From JBBDJB01 sp040880125 (GTDB lineage Bacteria > Planctomycetota > Planctomycetia > Pirellulales > JBBDJB01), in the NCBI GenBank assembly GCA_040880125.1, contig JBBDJB010000003.1:1-64000 (forward strand): 64,000 nt of DNA, read 5' to 3'. How positions within the stretch are numbered: position 1 is the first letter of the stretch; every line of letters begins with the position of its first letter. Positions 16,816-26,425 of the stretch are shown one piece after another. The position numbers and the translations under genes were made by a program. The notes under the pieces are model-generated. The model saw only the letters and a program-made list of their open reading frames with translations, was not told the origin of the DNA and did no database searches.

Positions 16816-18675
16816 ATGGAAAACGCCCCCTTCTGGTTGAGCCTGATTGTCTTTCTGCCCGCGGTCGGCGCGCTGTTATTGGCGCTGTTTCCGCGGGATG
16901 CCCAGGAGGCGATGAAGTACTTCTCGCTCGGCATCACGATGGTGGTCTTCCTGCTGACCGTGTTGATGATGCTCGGTGGCCTGCCGGTCGATTTCGCCGC
17001 CGAGACGGCCGAGATGCAGAACCTCTTCTCGCTCGATTGGATACCCGCGTTCAACATCCACTACATGATGGGCCTGGACGGGATCAGCTTTCCGCTGGTG
17101 GCCCTGACGGCTTTTATCAGCATGCTGGCGATGGGCGCGAGCTGGAACATCACCAAGCACGTCAAAGCGTACTGCATCCTGTTTCTGCTGCTGGAGACGG
17201 GCATGCTGGGCGTCTTCATGGCGCTGGACTTTTTCCTGTTTTACGTCCTGTGGGAAGTGATGCTGCTGCCGATGTACTTTCTCATCGGCGCGTGGGGCGG
17301 GCCGCGGCGGGAATATGCGGCGATCAAATTCTTCCTGTATACGCTGGTCGGCAGCGTGCTGATGCTGATCGCAATCCTGATGCTGTACTTCAACAGCGAT
17401 CTGCGGTCGCTGACGCCCGAGCAACTTGTAGCCGCCGGCGTGGTCAGTTCACAGCTCGATGCAGAAGCCCAAACCGCCGCGGTCGCACAGATTCAGGAAC
17501 AAGCCACTCCGCAGCACACGTTCAACATCCTGGCAATGCAGCAGATGGGGCAGCACACGGAACTCTTTGATGTCGAAATGTTGTGGGGGCAGTCGCTGCA
17601 GTGGTGGGCGTTTCTGCTGCTGTTCATCGGCTTTATCATCAAGGTGCCCAGCGTGCCGGTGCACACGTGGCTTCCCGATGCCCACGTGGAAGCCCCCACG
17701 CCGATCTCGATGATCCTGGCCGGCGTTCTGCTCAAGATGGGCGGCTACGGCATCATCCGCATCTGTTATCCGATCTGTCCGGCCGCCGGTTATGACCTGG
17801 CGCTGCTGGTGTGTTCCATTGGCGTGGTGAGCATGCTCTATGGCGCGTTTGCGGCCCTGGCCCAGCGCGACTTCAAGCGACTGGTGGCCTACAGCTCGGT
17901 GAGCCACATGGGCTACGTGCTGCTGGGGATCGGCGTGTGGAGCGCGACGGCGGGAATGAACTTCAACGCCGACTACTGGAAGATGGGCATGAACGGGGCC
18001 ATGTTCCAGATGATCGCCCACGGCATCAGCTCCGCCGGCATGTTCTTCATGGTCGGCGTGGTGTACGACCGCGTGCATCACCGCAATCTCGATGAGTTCG
18101 GCGGTCTGTTTGGCAAGATGCCCGTTTACAGCGGTCTGGCGGTTGGCCTCTTCTTCGCCGGACTGGGGCTGCCGGGTCTGTGCGGATTCATCGGCGAGGT
18201 GCTGGTAGTGCTTTCGGCCTGGAACTACAGCCAGGTGCTGGCAATTCTGGCGGCTTCCACCGTCGTGCTTACCGCCGGTTACATCCTTTGGGCGCTGCAA
18301 CGCGTGTATCTGGGGGCGGAGTACAAGGGCCCGCACGGCGATCAGCTTACGCCGATCACGCCCCGCGAGTTGTCGATCGCCGTGCCGCTGCTGGTGTTTG
18401 CCATCTGGTTTGGCGTCTATCCGAACACGGTGCTGCGGTACATGACGCCCAGCGTGAACAAGACCGTCGACGAACTGGCGGAATGGACGATCCAGCACAG
18501 CCGAGGGACCGCGTCGACTCCGGTGGCTGAACCGCCCGACTCGCAGACCGCCGAACAGCCTGCGAGTCGGACTGATGCCACACCCAGCAGCGAGCCTCGC
18601 GTGCCGGCGGTGCTGATCTCGGCGCCCTCTTCGCTCCTGCAAACCGACGAAGTGAAGCGAGGGTCCTCTCGGTGA
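16816..18675 (+). CDS. nuoM: NADH-quinone oxidoreductase subunit M
   Basis: A 619-residue antiporter-like subunit. YVLWEVMLLPMYFLIGAWGG contains the key glutamate of the proton channel. KVPSVPVHTWLPDAHVEAPT carries the second. LLKMGGYGIIRI and SVSHMGYVLLG follow. Compared with typical NuoM (~500 residues) there is a Gln/Ala-rich insert at about 195-250 (LTPEQLVAAGVVSSQ onward) and a polar C-terminal tail of ~60 residues. The stop overlaps the nuoN start (GTGA), which implies coupled translation. Confidence 0.95.
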   Translation: MENAPFWLSLIVFLPAVGALLLALFPRDAQEAMKYFSLGITMVVFLLTVLMMLGGLPVDFAAETAEMQNLFSLDWIPAFNIHYMMGLDGISFPLVALTAFISMLAMGASWNITKHVKAYCILFLLLETGMLGVFMALDFFLFYVLWEVMLLPMYFLIGAWGGPRREYAAIKFFLYTLVGSVLMLIAILMLYFNSDLRSLTPEQLVAAGVVSSQLDAEAQTAAVAQIQEQATPQHTFNILAMQQMGQHTELFDVEMLWGQSLQWWAFLLLFIGFIIKVPSVPVHTWLPDAHVEAPTPISMILAGVLLKMGGYGIIRICYPICPAAGYDLALLVCSIGVVSMLYGAFAALAQRDFKRLVAYSSVSHMGYVLLGIGVWSATAGMNFNADYWKMGMNGAMFQMIAHGISSAGMFFMVGVVYDRVHHRNLDEFGGLFGKMPVYSGLAVGLFFAGLGLPGLCGFIGEVLVVLSAWNYSQVLAILAASTVVLTAGYILWALQRVYLGAEYKGPHGDQLTPITPRELSIAVPLLVFAIWFGVYPNTVLRYMTPSVNKTVDELAEWTIQHSRGTASTPVAEPPDSQTAEQPASRTDATPSSEPRVPAVLISAPSSLLQTDEVKRGSSR

Positions 18676-20429
18676 CTTTTCAAGGCCTACTCGATTCGCT
18701 GCTGAGCGACACTCTGCAGACGAGCGTGCCGCTCTTCCTGCCGGAACTGGCGCTGTGCGGGACGATCGTGCTGATGTTGCTGGTGCGGGTTTTCAACTGG
18801 CGGATCGATGCGTTTTACCTGGCGCTGGTCGGATCGGCGGTCGGGCTGTGGCTGGCGCTGTCGGACTTGCCGACCATCTCCGGCGACCAAGCCGCCGCGC
18901 CGGTTGAAATCTTCTCCGGCATGGTGATCTTCGACTCGATCACCGTCTTTATGCGCACCGTGCTGCTGGGCTTCGCCGTGCTGTTTATCCTGCTTACCCG
19001 GCTCACCGGGCTGAGCGACCGCGAAGACGGCCCGGACTTCTTCAGCCTAGTCCTGGGGGCGACGCTGGGAATGTGCCTGATGGCGTCGGCCAATCACCTG
19101 ATGATGGTCTTTCTCGCCGTCGAAATGGCCAGCGTGCCGTCGTACGTGCTGGCCGGCATCATCAAGGGCCGTCCCCGGGCGAGCGAAGCGGCGCTCAAGT
19201 ATTCGATTTTCGGAGCGGGCGCCGCCGGCGTGATGCTCTACGGCATCAGTCTTCTGGCCGGCGTGCTCAACAGCGCGCACCTGCCCACGATGGCCCGGCA
19301 GCTTGCGGCGCTCGACCTGGGCGCGCTGATCGCCGCGGGCGAGGGAACCGAGACGATCATGGTGCTGGTCCTGGGGGGCCTGATGGTGATGGTGGGCCTG
19401 GCGTTCAAGCTGTCGGCCGTGCCGTTTCACTTCTGGTGCCCGGACGTGTTCGAAGGGGCCTCTGCGGAGGTGAATGCCTTCCTGTCGGTCGCCTCGAAGG
19501 CCGCCGCGCTGGCCCTGCTAGTGCGGGTGGCGGTCGGTTTGGGGTACGCCTCGGATCGCGACTACACCGAACCGGTGGCCGTGGCGGCTGCCGGCCAGTC
19601 CGCTGCAATTGACGACCGCGAGACGCCTGTGCAGTTCACCGCGCTTCAGGTAGATGCTGCGGAGCCTGCTGCGGACGAGCCGCCGGCGGAGGAGCAAATC
19701 GCAAGCGAGGATGATGACTCACTCGTGGCCGCGCTCGGACCCGTGCGAACGTTCATGGCGCTGCTTGTGGCGGTCATTGCGGCGATCACCTGCACGTTCG
19801 GCAACCTGGCCGCCTACGGGCAGGAGAACATCAAGCGGATGCTGGCCTACTCGACCATCGCTCACGCTGGCTACATGATGATGCCGGTGGCGGCGGCGCT
19901 GGTCGTCGCCGAGAGCAATCCAGCCCTGGCGCGGGACGCAATCGGCGCGATGGTGTTCTACATCACGCTATATGTGTTTATGAATCTGGGGGCCTTCGCC
20001 ATCGTGGCGTTCTACCGCAACGTGCTTCGTACCGAGCAGATCAGCGACTACGCCGGGCTGATCCGGACCATGCCGCTCACCGTAATCTGCTTCGCCGTGA
20101 TCCTGGTGAGCCTGATCGGGCTGCCGCCGATGGCGGGCTTTGTCGGGAAGTTCTATATTTTTCTCGCCCTGGTTCGAGCCGGTGGTCCGCTGATGATCAC
20201 GCTATTGGTCATCGCCGGCATCAACACAGCGATCAGCCTGGTGTATTATCTGCGGGTGATCAAGGTCATGACGATCGATCCCGAGCCGGACACGCGCACG
20301 CCGGCCTCGATGTCGTTTTTGCCGGCGACCTACGTGGTGCTGGTAACTCTGCCGGTGCTGGTGCTGGGCGTCTGGTTCAACGACGTGGCCGAGCTTGCCC
20401 AGCAGGCGGTGCGGCACCTGTTTGCGTAG
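18672..20429 (+). CDS. nuoN: NADH-quinone oxidoreductase subunit N
   Basis: A 585-residue antiporter-like subunit, longer than the common ~480. The start is GTG 18672, overlapping the nuoM stop by four bases. Family blocks are LGMCLMASANHLMMVFLAVE with the buried Glu, and KLSAVPFHFWCPDVFEGASA. Where most NuoN read PDVYEGAPTPVT, this one has PDVFEGASAEVNAFL. A ~70-residue acidic insert lies at about 295-365 (rich in D, E, A and P) before the helix GPVRTFMALLVAV. It ends the nuo cluster. Confidence 0.95.
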   Translation: MTFQGLLDSLLSDTLQTSVPLFLPELALCGTIVLMLLVRVFNWRIDAFYLALVGSAVGLWLALSDLPTISGDQAAAPVEIFSGMVIFDSITVFMRTVLLGFAVLFILLTRLTGLSDREDGPDFFSLVLGATLGMCLMASANHLMMVFLAVEMASVPSYVLAGIIKGRPRASEAALKYSIFGAGAAGVMLYGISLLAGVLNSAHLPTMARQLAALDLGALIAAGEGTETIMVLVLGGLMVMVGLAFKLSAVPFHFWCPDVFEGASAEVNAFLSVASKAAALALLVRVAVGLGYASDRDYTEPVAVAAAGQSAAIDDRETPVQFTALQVDAAEPAADEPPAEEQIASEDDDSLVAALGPVRTFMALLVAVIAAITCTFGNLAAYGQENIKRMLAYSTIAHAGYMMMPVAAALVVAESNPALARDAIGAMVFYITLYVFMNLGAFAIVAFYRNVLRTEQISDYAGLIRTMPLTVICFAVILVSLIGLPPMAGFVGKFYIFLALVRAGGPLMITLLVIAGINTAISLVYYLRVIKVMTIDPEPDTRTPASMSFLPATYVVLVTLPVLVLGVWFNDVAELAQQAVRHLFA

Positions 20430-20493
20430 TTGGGCGGCGCGCCAGCAGAGTTCCTATTTGCAATTGCGATTTACTCCCATCGAACGAGTCGCC

Positions 20494-20922
20494 ATGAATC
20501 AAAGCGAAACGATCGACGCCCTCAACGAATTGATGGCTCTGCACTACCGGTCGTTTCCAATGTATCTGCGTCATGCGCACTCGTGGTCGGCCGGCAATCA
20601 CGCCCAGGTGGCCAATACGCTGCGGCACATCGTCAACGATCAATCGGCCATGGCCGAGCGAATCGCTAGCGAGGTGCTCAGCTCCGGCGGTAACATCGAC
20701 ACCGGCGCGTTTCCGCTGGAGTTCACCGACGCCAACGACTTGTCGATCGATTTTCAAATCCGCCGCGCGATCGAGTGCCAGTGCGAGATGATCGACCGGA
20801 TCGAGTCGTGCATCGAGCGGCTGCGGCTCGCACCTGCCGCGCGCGAACTGGCCGAGGAGTCACTCGGCATGGCCAAGGGGCATCTGGAGTCGCTCGAAGA
20901 GCTTTCGCCGCAGGCGGCGTAG
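20494..20922 (+). CDS. small ferritin-like helical-bundle protein
   Basis: A 142-residue, almost entirely helical protein. ALNELMALHYRSFPMYLRHA at the N-terminus and CQCEMIDRIESCIERL toward the C-terminus resemble helices of the ferritin-like/Dps fold, and the length fits a four-helix bundle. Candidate metal ligands (His, Glu) occur, but the full ferroxidase set cannot be read with confidence. It starts 64 bases after nuoN in the same direction. It could guard against iron or oxidative stress linked to respiration. That role is inferred, and it may simply be a helical protein of unknown function. Confidence 0.55.
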   Translation: MNQSETIDALNELMALHYRSFPMYLRHAHSWSAGNHAQVANTLRHIVNDQSAMAERIASEVLSSGGNIDTGAFPLEFTDANDLSIDFQIRRAIECQCEMIDRIESCIERLRLAPAARELAEESLGMAKGHLESLEELSPQAA

Positions 20923-20940
20923 CGGCCTTTAGACTTTCGT

Positions 20941-20964
20941 GCCACAGACATTCCTGTCTGTGCA
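20941..20964 (+). repeat. palindrome A copy 4 (TTCC orientation)
   Basis: Left arm GCCACAGACA, loop TTCC, right arm TGTCTGTGCA. It begins 19 bases after the preceding stop. Palindrome B follows at 21055-21072. Confidence 0.9.
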
Positions 20965-21054
20965 ATCGCCTTCGGCGGGTGAGTGAAAAGGAGAAAATGA
21001 AGAGGAGACGTGCCCAGGCTGTCTACTCTCGACCTTCTACTCTCTAAACACGCC

Positions 21055-21072
21055 CTCTCCCAGAGGGAGAGC
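21055..21072 (+). repeat. palindrome B copy
   Basis: CTCTCCC AG AGGGAGAG forms a short GC-rich hairpin. Similar hairpins lie near palindrome A at 21979, 30440, 30581, 34571 and 36456. Confidence 0.75.
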
Positions 21073-21115
21073 CCATTTGCGGCCGACCGTCTGAATTGCT
21101 CGTTGCCCAAGCGCC

Positions 21116-21901
21116 ATGCTGTTCGACACGCACTGCCATCTCGATCAGGACGAATTTGATGCGGATCGCGACGAAGTCGTGAACCGTGCAGTCGAAGCGG
21201 GGGTCGGCACCATTATCGCCGTTGGCACAACGGCCACCTCTAGCGAAAAGTGCATCCGCATCGCCGGGCAGTTCGATTCAGTCTACGCGGCGGTGGGTAT
21301 CCAACCCAACTACGTCGCCGAGGCAGGCGCCGGCGATTGGGACCGCGTTGTTGAGATGGCCGACCACGGGCGCGTGGTGGCGATCGGCGAGACAGGCCTC
21401 GACCGCCACTGGGACTACTCTCCCTTCGACCAGCAGCAGGACTTCTTCGACCGCCATCTGCGGCTTTCCCAGCAGAAGGACATGGCGTTCATCGTGCACA
21501 TGCGCGACTGCGAGGCCGATGTCATGGCGATGCTCCGCGACGCCCGCGGCCGCGGCCCGCTGCGGGGGGTGATCCACTCGTTCACCGGCGATGCGGCCAT
21601 GGCAGCCGAGTGCGTCGAGTTGGGCACGTACATCAGTTTCGCCGGGATGGTGACCTTCAAGAAGTCGGATGCCCTGCGGCAGTGCGCCGCCGGCATTCCC
21701 ATGGACCGGCTGTTGATCGAGACCGACGCGCCGTATCTGTCGCCGCATCCGGTGCGCAGCCAGCGCCGCAACGAGCCGGCCAACCTGCGCCACACGGCCG
21801 AGTGTCTGGCCGATGTCCGGGAACTGCCCCTGGAGGAGCTCGCCCGGCAAACCACCGCCAACGCCCGGCGGCTGTTCAAGCTGGATTCGCACGAGGCGTG
21901 A
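21116..21901 (+). CDS. tatD: TatD-family metal-dependent hydrolase
   Basis: A 261-residue TIM-barrel amidohydrolase. The metal ligands are all visible: DTHCHLD (His6, His8), GETGLD (Glu), FIVHMRD (His), GVIHSFTGD (His) and IETDAPYLSPHP (Asp). TatD enzymes act as 3'-5' DNases or D-aminoacyl hydrolases in quality control and DNA repair. Substrate specificity cannot be read from sequence. It stands between two repeat clusters and is probably monocistronic. Confidence 0.95.
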   Translation: MLFDTHCHLDQDEFDADRDEVVNRAVEAGVGTIIAVGTTATSSEKCIRIAGQFDSVYAAVGIQPNYVAEAGAGDWDRVVEMADHGRVVAIGETGLDRHWDYSPFDQQQDFFDRHLRLSQQKDMAFIVHMRDCEADVMAMLRDARGRGPLRGVIHSFTGDAAMAAECVELGTYISFAGMVTFKKSDALRQCAAGIPMDRLLIETDAPYLSPHPVRSQRRNEPANLRHTAECLADVRELPLEELARQTTANARRLFKLDSHEA

Positions 21902-21906
21902 CCGTA

Positions 21907-21999
21907 GCTGAATTCCCATGAATTCAGCCGTGGCACAGACATTCCTGTCTGTGCTTGCCCGCAATGCCCTCTCCCCGGCCCTCTCCCAAAGGGAGAGGG
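21907..21999 (+). repeat. complete composite repeat C-A-B downstream of tatD
   Basis: Palindrome C occupies 21907-21928 (GCTGAATTC, loop CCAT, GAATTCAGC). Palindrome A occupies 21932-21955 (arm GGCACAGACA, loop TTCC, arm TGTCTGTGCT). Palindrome B occupies 21979-21999 (CCCTCTCCC, AAA, GGGAGAGGG). This is the only place in the window where all three occur in order. It starts six bases after the tatD stop. Confidence 0.9.
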
Positions 22000-22075
22000 A
22001 GCTTTGCTGCTCCGCCACTCCCTCGCGGCAAATCGCCACCAGCGCCGGCCTGTTCGCAATCTCTGCCGATGTGGT

Positions 22076-24214
22076 TTACATCAACTCCAGCGACATCAGG
22101 TACTCATCCAGCGACTTCTGCATCCGGTTGATCTCCTGCTCCAGGGAGCGGATCTCTTCCCGATGCTGTTCGATCTGGTCTTCCTGCTCGGTAAACTTGG
22201 TGACGTAGCGGTTGTACAGTTCAGTATTCCGCTGGATCGCCTGCATGTTCTGCCGGATGCGTTCCTGCTCTTGAGAAATCGTGGCGATCTCCTGCTCGAT
22301 TTGGGCCTTGCGGTTGACCAGATCGGCCAGTTGGGCCTTCCGCTGCACGACCTCGCGCAGCGCCTCTTTCACCTGATCGCTGACCACCTCCGCGCCCAGG
22401 TAGACCTGGATCACGTCGTTGTTCAGATTGTTGATGGCGATGTTCTCGTGAAGCGTCCGCTCCTCCTTGATGGTCAACTCCGCCGGCTGGCCGGGCTCCG
22501 CATCGACGGCGAAGCGGTAGACGTCGCGGGTTTTCTCGGCGGGTTCCTCCGGCGAGACCAGCGTCCACTCGGTATCGAGCGGATGCTCAAGCAACACGTC
22601 CTTCGGCTTAGCCGCAGAGTTCTTTACCGTGTACGAGTGCGTGCGGCGAAGCTTGTGCTGCGTGTGCAGCACTCCCTTTTCGATCCGCACGCTGACCAAC
22701 TGCTGCGGGTGGCCCTTGCTGGTGGGAGCGACTTCCACGTCCAGGTCCATCGCGTAGCTGAGCAGCCGCTCGCCGCCGGCCGGGAGGTCAGGAATCTTCG
22801 CGTCGCCGGCGTAGACGCCGCCGTCGAAGACCGTCATCGGCCCCTGCATCAGGTGCAAGTCGGAGGTGTTCTTCAGCCGCACTCCGTTGAGCGGGTGCTT
22901 GGCATGTACGCGGACGTTGTAGATCGAAAGCTTTTCGCCCTCGAGCGAATCGTTGATGATCGGCAGCATCGCCGAGCGTTGCCGGGCCAGCGTGACGGGC
23001 GCTTCGATGTCGTACTTGAACAGCTCGCCCACGTCGCCACCCTGGGCGGCGACTTCCAGGCCCTCCTGCAATAGCTCACCGAGCTTCGCTCCGCCCGCTC
23101 CTCCTATCCCGCCCCCCATCGCATACAACGCGTCAGCCGCAGCCGAGGCAGCAGGTTCGGCCGCCGGCGGTGCTAAGCCGTTGAATGCTCGGGCGCGGCG
23201 GGCCAGCGATTGACGCTGTTGGCCTTGCTGTTGTTCCCCTTGGGCTGCTTCTTCGAATTCTCGCGTGGCCTGGGCCAGATCCTGATCGTAGGTCCGCGGG
23301 CGGACCGAGGAATACAGCTCCGGCTGGACAACCGGCCGGTCGGCATACAGCGGCGAATACAAGTCCATCACGAACGAAATCGGCCGGCCGCTGACCAGGC
23401 TCAGCGACACCTCCTCCCAATCGGCGTCGCTCGTGTTTTCCACAATCGCCCAACCTTGCAGAAACGGCGCCTCCTCGTCGTCGAGCACCAGGCGGTAACT
23501 CGTCTTCCAGACCGGTGATTCCTGAATGTAGCCGACGCGCACTTCCCGCTGGCCCTCGCCGCGGAAGTTGAGCGTGACGGTCTTCTTGTCCGTGGCATGG
23601 CTGGCGGCGAGCACCTGCAGTGCCTGGCGCAGCTCGGCGTCCAGGTCGGGATTGGCCAACTTGATACGTCCAACCTGGTCCAACCGGATTCGTCGCAGCC
23701 CCTCGTCGGTGAGCAGATTGAGGTATTCGACCTCGACGACCTGGTCGTCGACTTCTTCTCGCTTGGTTTCTACGCCTACGATGGTGCCCTCGATCGCGGT
23801 CGGTGCGTCAATTTGGACGCGCTCGCCTCGGATCTGGGCCAATAGTTGCCCCAGCGAGGGGTCGCTGGTCAAGTCGATGGCGAATGTCTCCAGCGTCTTG
23901 GTGATCGGATCGCGCGACCCATACGTGACGGTGGAGATGCGTCCGCCGCCCAGGTCGCGCAGGACCATACTCTTGAGCAGGTCGTTGACATCGTCGACGT
24001 TGAATTTCAAATCGACGGTGGCGTCGCCTTCCACCTCGCCGAGATGCTCGAAGTAGCCCACGCCGGAACTGAACATCACGACGCGGCGCACGGGCACCTT
24101 GCTCGAGGCGGCGTCCTCTTGCTCCGTTTCGATTTGGCCCAGTGCCGGAACAGCGGTCACGAGCGTCAACAGGCCGGCAAACGCCAGCAATCGTCTCCAA
24201 AATCGGCTGGTCAT
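22076..24214 (-). CDS. exported DUF4139-domain protein with C-terminal coiled coil
   Basis: A 712-residue protein. The signal peptide MTSRFWRRLLAFAGLLTLVT ends near VPALGQ. The middle (about 150-590) matches the DUF4139 pattern of beta-rich proteins, with VGYIQESPVWKTSYRLVL and VENTSDADWEEVSLSLVSGRP as family landmarks. A Gln/Ala-rich linker lies at about 330-400. The C-terminal ~100 residues are a heptad-rich coiled coil (REVVQRKAQLADLVNRKAQ). ATG 24214 is set by GGAGC eight bases upstream, whereas the longer frame has no leader character. DUF4139 proteins are of unknown function. Envelope localisation is inferred from the signal peptide. Confidence 0.85.
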   Translation of the reverse strand: MTSRFWRRLLAFAGLLTLVTAVPALGQIETEQEDAASSKVPVRRVVMFSSGVGYFEHLGEVEGDATVDLKFNVDDVNDLLKSMVLRDLGGGRISTVTYGSRDPITKTLETFAIDLTSDPSLGQLLAQIRGERVQIDAPTAIEGTIVGVETKREEVDDQVVEVEYLNLLTDEGLRRIRLDQVGRIKLANPDLDAELRQALQVLAASHATDKKTVTLNFRGEGQREVRVGYIQESPVWKTSYRLVLDDEEAPFLQGWAIVENTSDADWEEVSLSLVSGRPISFVMDLYSPLYADRPVVQPELYSSVRPRTYDQDLAQATREFEEAAQGEQQQGQQRQSLARRARAFNGLAPPAAEPAASAAADALYAMGGGIGGAGGAKLGELLQEGLEVAAQGGDVGELFKYDIEAPVTLARQRSAMLPIINDSLEGEKLSIYNVRVHAKHPLNGVRLKNTSDLHLMQGPMTVFDGGVYAGDAKIPDLPAGGERLLSYAMDLDVEVAPTSKGHPQQLVSVRIEKGVLHTQHKLRRTHSYTVKNSAAKPKDVLLEHPLDTEWTLVSPEEPAEKTRDVYRFAVDAEPGQPAELTIKEERTLHENIAINNLNNDVIQVYLGAEVVSDQVKEALREVVQRKAQLADLVNRKAQIEQEIATISQEQERIRQNMQAIQRNTELYNRYVTKFTEQEDQIEQHREEIRSLEQEINRMQKSLDEYLMSLELM

Positions 24215-24559
24215 GGTCGGAAAGCTCCTCGTTCGGATGCAGAAAAGTTTGTGAAAGCGACCGCCAGCCTCGCCTGCCGGCGCCATCGCTGGCCCCAGTG
24301 TATCGCTTTTTCGCGCGCCAATGCTTCTTGTAAAGATAGGTCGGGACAAGCACTTGCGCAAGCCGCAGCACTCTCGCGGCCGATCCTGATCGCGAGACAG
24401 TCAGCGCCGGGCACCCCGAAAATCTGCCGGCCGTTACTATTGGACGCGTGGGAGGCGGAAAAAGTTTCACGCGATCGCCCCGAACCGCTGGAGAATCTTC
24501 GTGCAGAAGCGGGGCGGCCTCTGGCAGAACAGCCCCGCCGGTACGCCGCGACCGCGCAT
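24215..24559. other. 345-base spacer upstream of the DUF4139 gene
   Basis: This spacer should hold the promoter of the minus-strand DUF4139 gene. The reading frames crossing it look non-coding, and I saw no RNA gene or repeat copy in it. Confidence 0.5.
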
Positions 24560-24715
24560 CTACCGCCGCGGGTCGCCGCGCAGCATGTCGAAGACGGCGA
24601 TCGCGGCCACGACGGTGATCAGCGGTAGCACCGTGGCCAGCAGCAGCTCCGGCCAGGTGATCGCCAAGGCGATCACTGCGATGCATCCAATGGTGGCGCC
24701 CAGCACCTTTTTCAT
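24560..24715 (-). CDS. small two-span membrane protein (51 aa)
   Basis: Begins MKKVLGATIGCIAVIALAIT and continues through WPELLLATVLPLITVVAAIA to the basic end MLRGDPRR. This gives two hydrophobic helices joined by a short WPE turn. ATG 24715 is chosen because the upstream in-frame extension is Arg/Pro-rich and unlike a protein start. It is a lone gene with no recognised family. Function unknown. Confidence 0.55.
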   Translation of the reverse strand: MKKVLGATIGCIAVIALAITWPELLLATVLPLITVVAAIAVFDMLRGDPRR

Positions 24716-24975
24716 CGGGAACGGCTCCGGCAATCGGCCACGACCGGAACTAGCCCCCAAGCGGCAAAGGCCCGGACGCGGCTGGAAAGAGACGCGAACT
24801 CTCGACCACAAGGTAAACAACATTCTCTAGTATACCGCGGCCGAAGACGACCGCATGATGGGCTCTACCGAGTTCCTCGCCCCAGTGCGGCCTCTCTTTT
24901 TTTGACTCGGCCCGGCCGGATGGCCACAATCGGGGCGGTCGAGGGCAGTCTATCCTTGTGCCGGAGTGACATATC

Positions 24976-26364
24976 ATGTGGCGGTATTCACGGCGCCGGT
25001 TCCTGCAAGTTGCTGCTTCCGGAATGGCTGGCGCGGCCTGGGGGTTGACCACCGGCCGCGTAGCGGCGCAAGTGCCCGGCGATCGGCCGATGCAGGACGC
25101 CGGCGCCCAAGTGGTCAATCCCCGTCTGCGGGTACCGGTCTCGCTGATCATCGACGACTCGACCTGCCTGGTGAACCTGAACCGCTTCGCCATCCCGCAG
25201 TTCGCTGCCGCCTGGGGCGATCGGGATCACAACTACAACCAGCCGTGGCGGTCGATGCCGCACGAGATCCCGGACGACTTCGTCCGCCGTTTCGGCGAGT
25301 GGTGCCACGAGCACGGCGTCCGCGGGAAATACAGCGTCGTGCCGTTTCCGGCATGCGTCGGTCGGCTCGATCGCGAACTCCCCGGCTGGACGGCGCAGGA
25401 GCTGACGCGCAGTATCGACCTGGTCCGCACCACGATGATGCCCGACTGGGACATCCACCCGGAGATGGTCACGCATACGCGCGTGATCGACCTGAGCACC
25501 GGCCACCCGTACCAGGAACGCAGCCTCCGTTTTCAGGAGAACTGGGATTGGACGACCGGCAAATCGGTCGACGAGTTGGCGGACTACATGCGGTACGCGC
25601 TGCAGATCTTGAAGAACGTCGACCTGCCTTGCGAAGGCGTCACCACGCCGGGTGGTTTTGGCAACCGGGTGTTGCCGGAGCTATCCCAGGCGGCGATGCA
25701 GGCCTGCCGCGACGTCTTCTCCGCCGAGATCCCGCACTACTTTCGGCATCTGTATGCCAGCGGCGATCGCAGCGTGGCGCCGCGTGTCGAGAACGCCTCG
25801 GGCCTCGACACGGACGATCCACAGTGCGTGGTGTCCATCATCGGCTGCACGGGCGATTGGACCGGCGGCTGGGACTGCTCCAGCTGGGGAGATCCGGATC
25901 GGTTCATCACGCCGGACTTGGAAAGTGGCCGGATGGTCGAGGTGATCGAGCGCGGCGAGCCGGCGATCATCGTCTGCCACTGGACCGGCATTTATTTCAA
26001 TGGGGAGGAGCACGGCTTCGGCGTGTTTCAGGAGGTCGTGCGGCGGCTGCACGAGCGATTCGATCACTTGGCCTGGATGAAGCTCAGCGAGATCGCCCGC
26101 TACTGGGCGGCCAAGGAACTGACCTCGATTGCCCAGCAAGGGCGAAAGGTGCAGCTCACAGCGCCATACGCCTGCCCCGATTTTACGCTACGCATGGGAA
26201 TGACCAGCGACGCAACTCCGCGGGTTGTCGTGGACGGCAGCGCCACGCCGCTGCGCAAAGTCGCTTCGGCCCGCGAGCTTCAATCCGGCACCTGGCAGCA
26301 GACCGACCGCGGCACGGTCGTCTGTTTTGACCTGCCCAAGGGCGTCTCGGAGTTGCAAACGTGA
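24976..26364 (+). CDS. Tat-exported polysaccharide-deacetylase-like protein
   Basis: A 462-residue protein. The twin-arginine leader RRRFLQVAASGMAGAAWG ends near RVAAQ, so the protein is exported folded. The body starts PVSLIIDDSTCLVNL, like the DD-containing first strand of the NodB/polysaccharide deacetylase fold. Later blocks are PDWDIHPEMVTHTRVID (a possible His-x-x-x-His metal pair), CEGVTTPGGFGN and VCHWTGIYFNGEEHGFG. The fold assignment is tentative, because the usual HxxxH spacing must be checked by modelling. It is followed 61 bases later by a secreted sulfatase, so the two may act on the same polysaccharide or glycan. Confidence 0.65.
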   Translation: MWRYSRRRFLQVAASGMAGAAWGLTTGRVAAQVPGDRPMQDAGAQVVNPRLRVPVSLIIDDSTCLVNLNRFAIPQFAAAWGDRDHNYNQPWRSMPHEIPDDFVRRFGEWCHEHGVRGKYSVVPFPACVGRLDRELPGWTAQELTRSIDLVRTTMMPDWDIHPEMVTHTRVIDLSTGHPYQERSLRFQENWDWTTGKSVDELADYMRYALQILKNVDLPCEGVTTPGGFGNRVLPELSQAAMQACRDVFSAEIPHYFRHLYASGDRSVAPRVENASGLDTDDPQCVVSIIGCTGDWTGGWDCSSWGDPDRFITPDLESGRMVEVIERGEPAIIVCHWTGIYFNGEEHGFGVFQEVVRRLHERFDHLAWMKLSEIARYWAAKELTSIAQQGRKVQLTAPYACPDFTLRMGMTSDATPRVVVDGSATPLRKVASARELQSGTWQQTDRGTVVCFDLPKGVSELQT

Positions 26365-26425
26365 TCTCGCATTAATAGCGCGTCCCAGTCCAACCCAACG
26401 CAAAACACAACCCGAGGTACGACGC

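Noticed and set aside
17449..18642. 397-codon open frame antisense to nuoM
   Set aside because: It is rich in His, Arg and Gln, as expected from the complement of a membrane protein gene. NuoM on the sense strand is certain.
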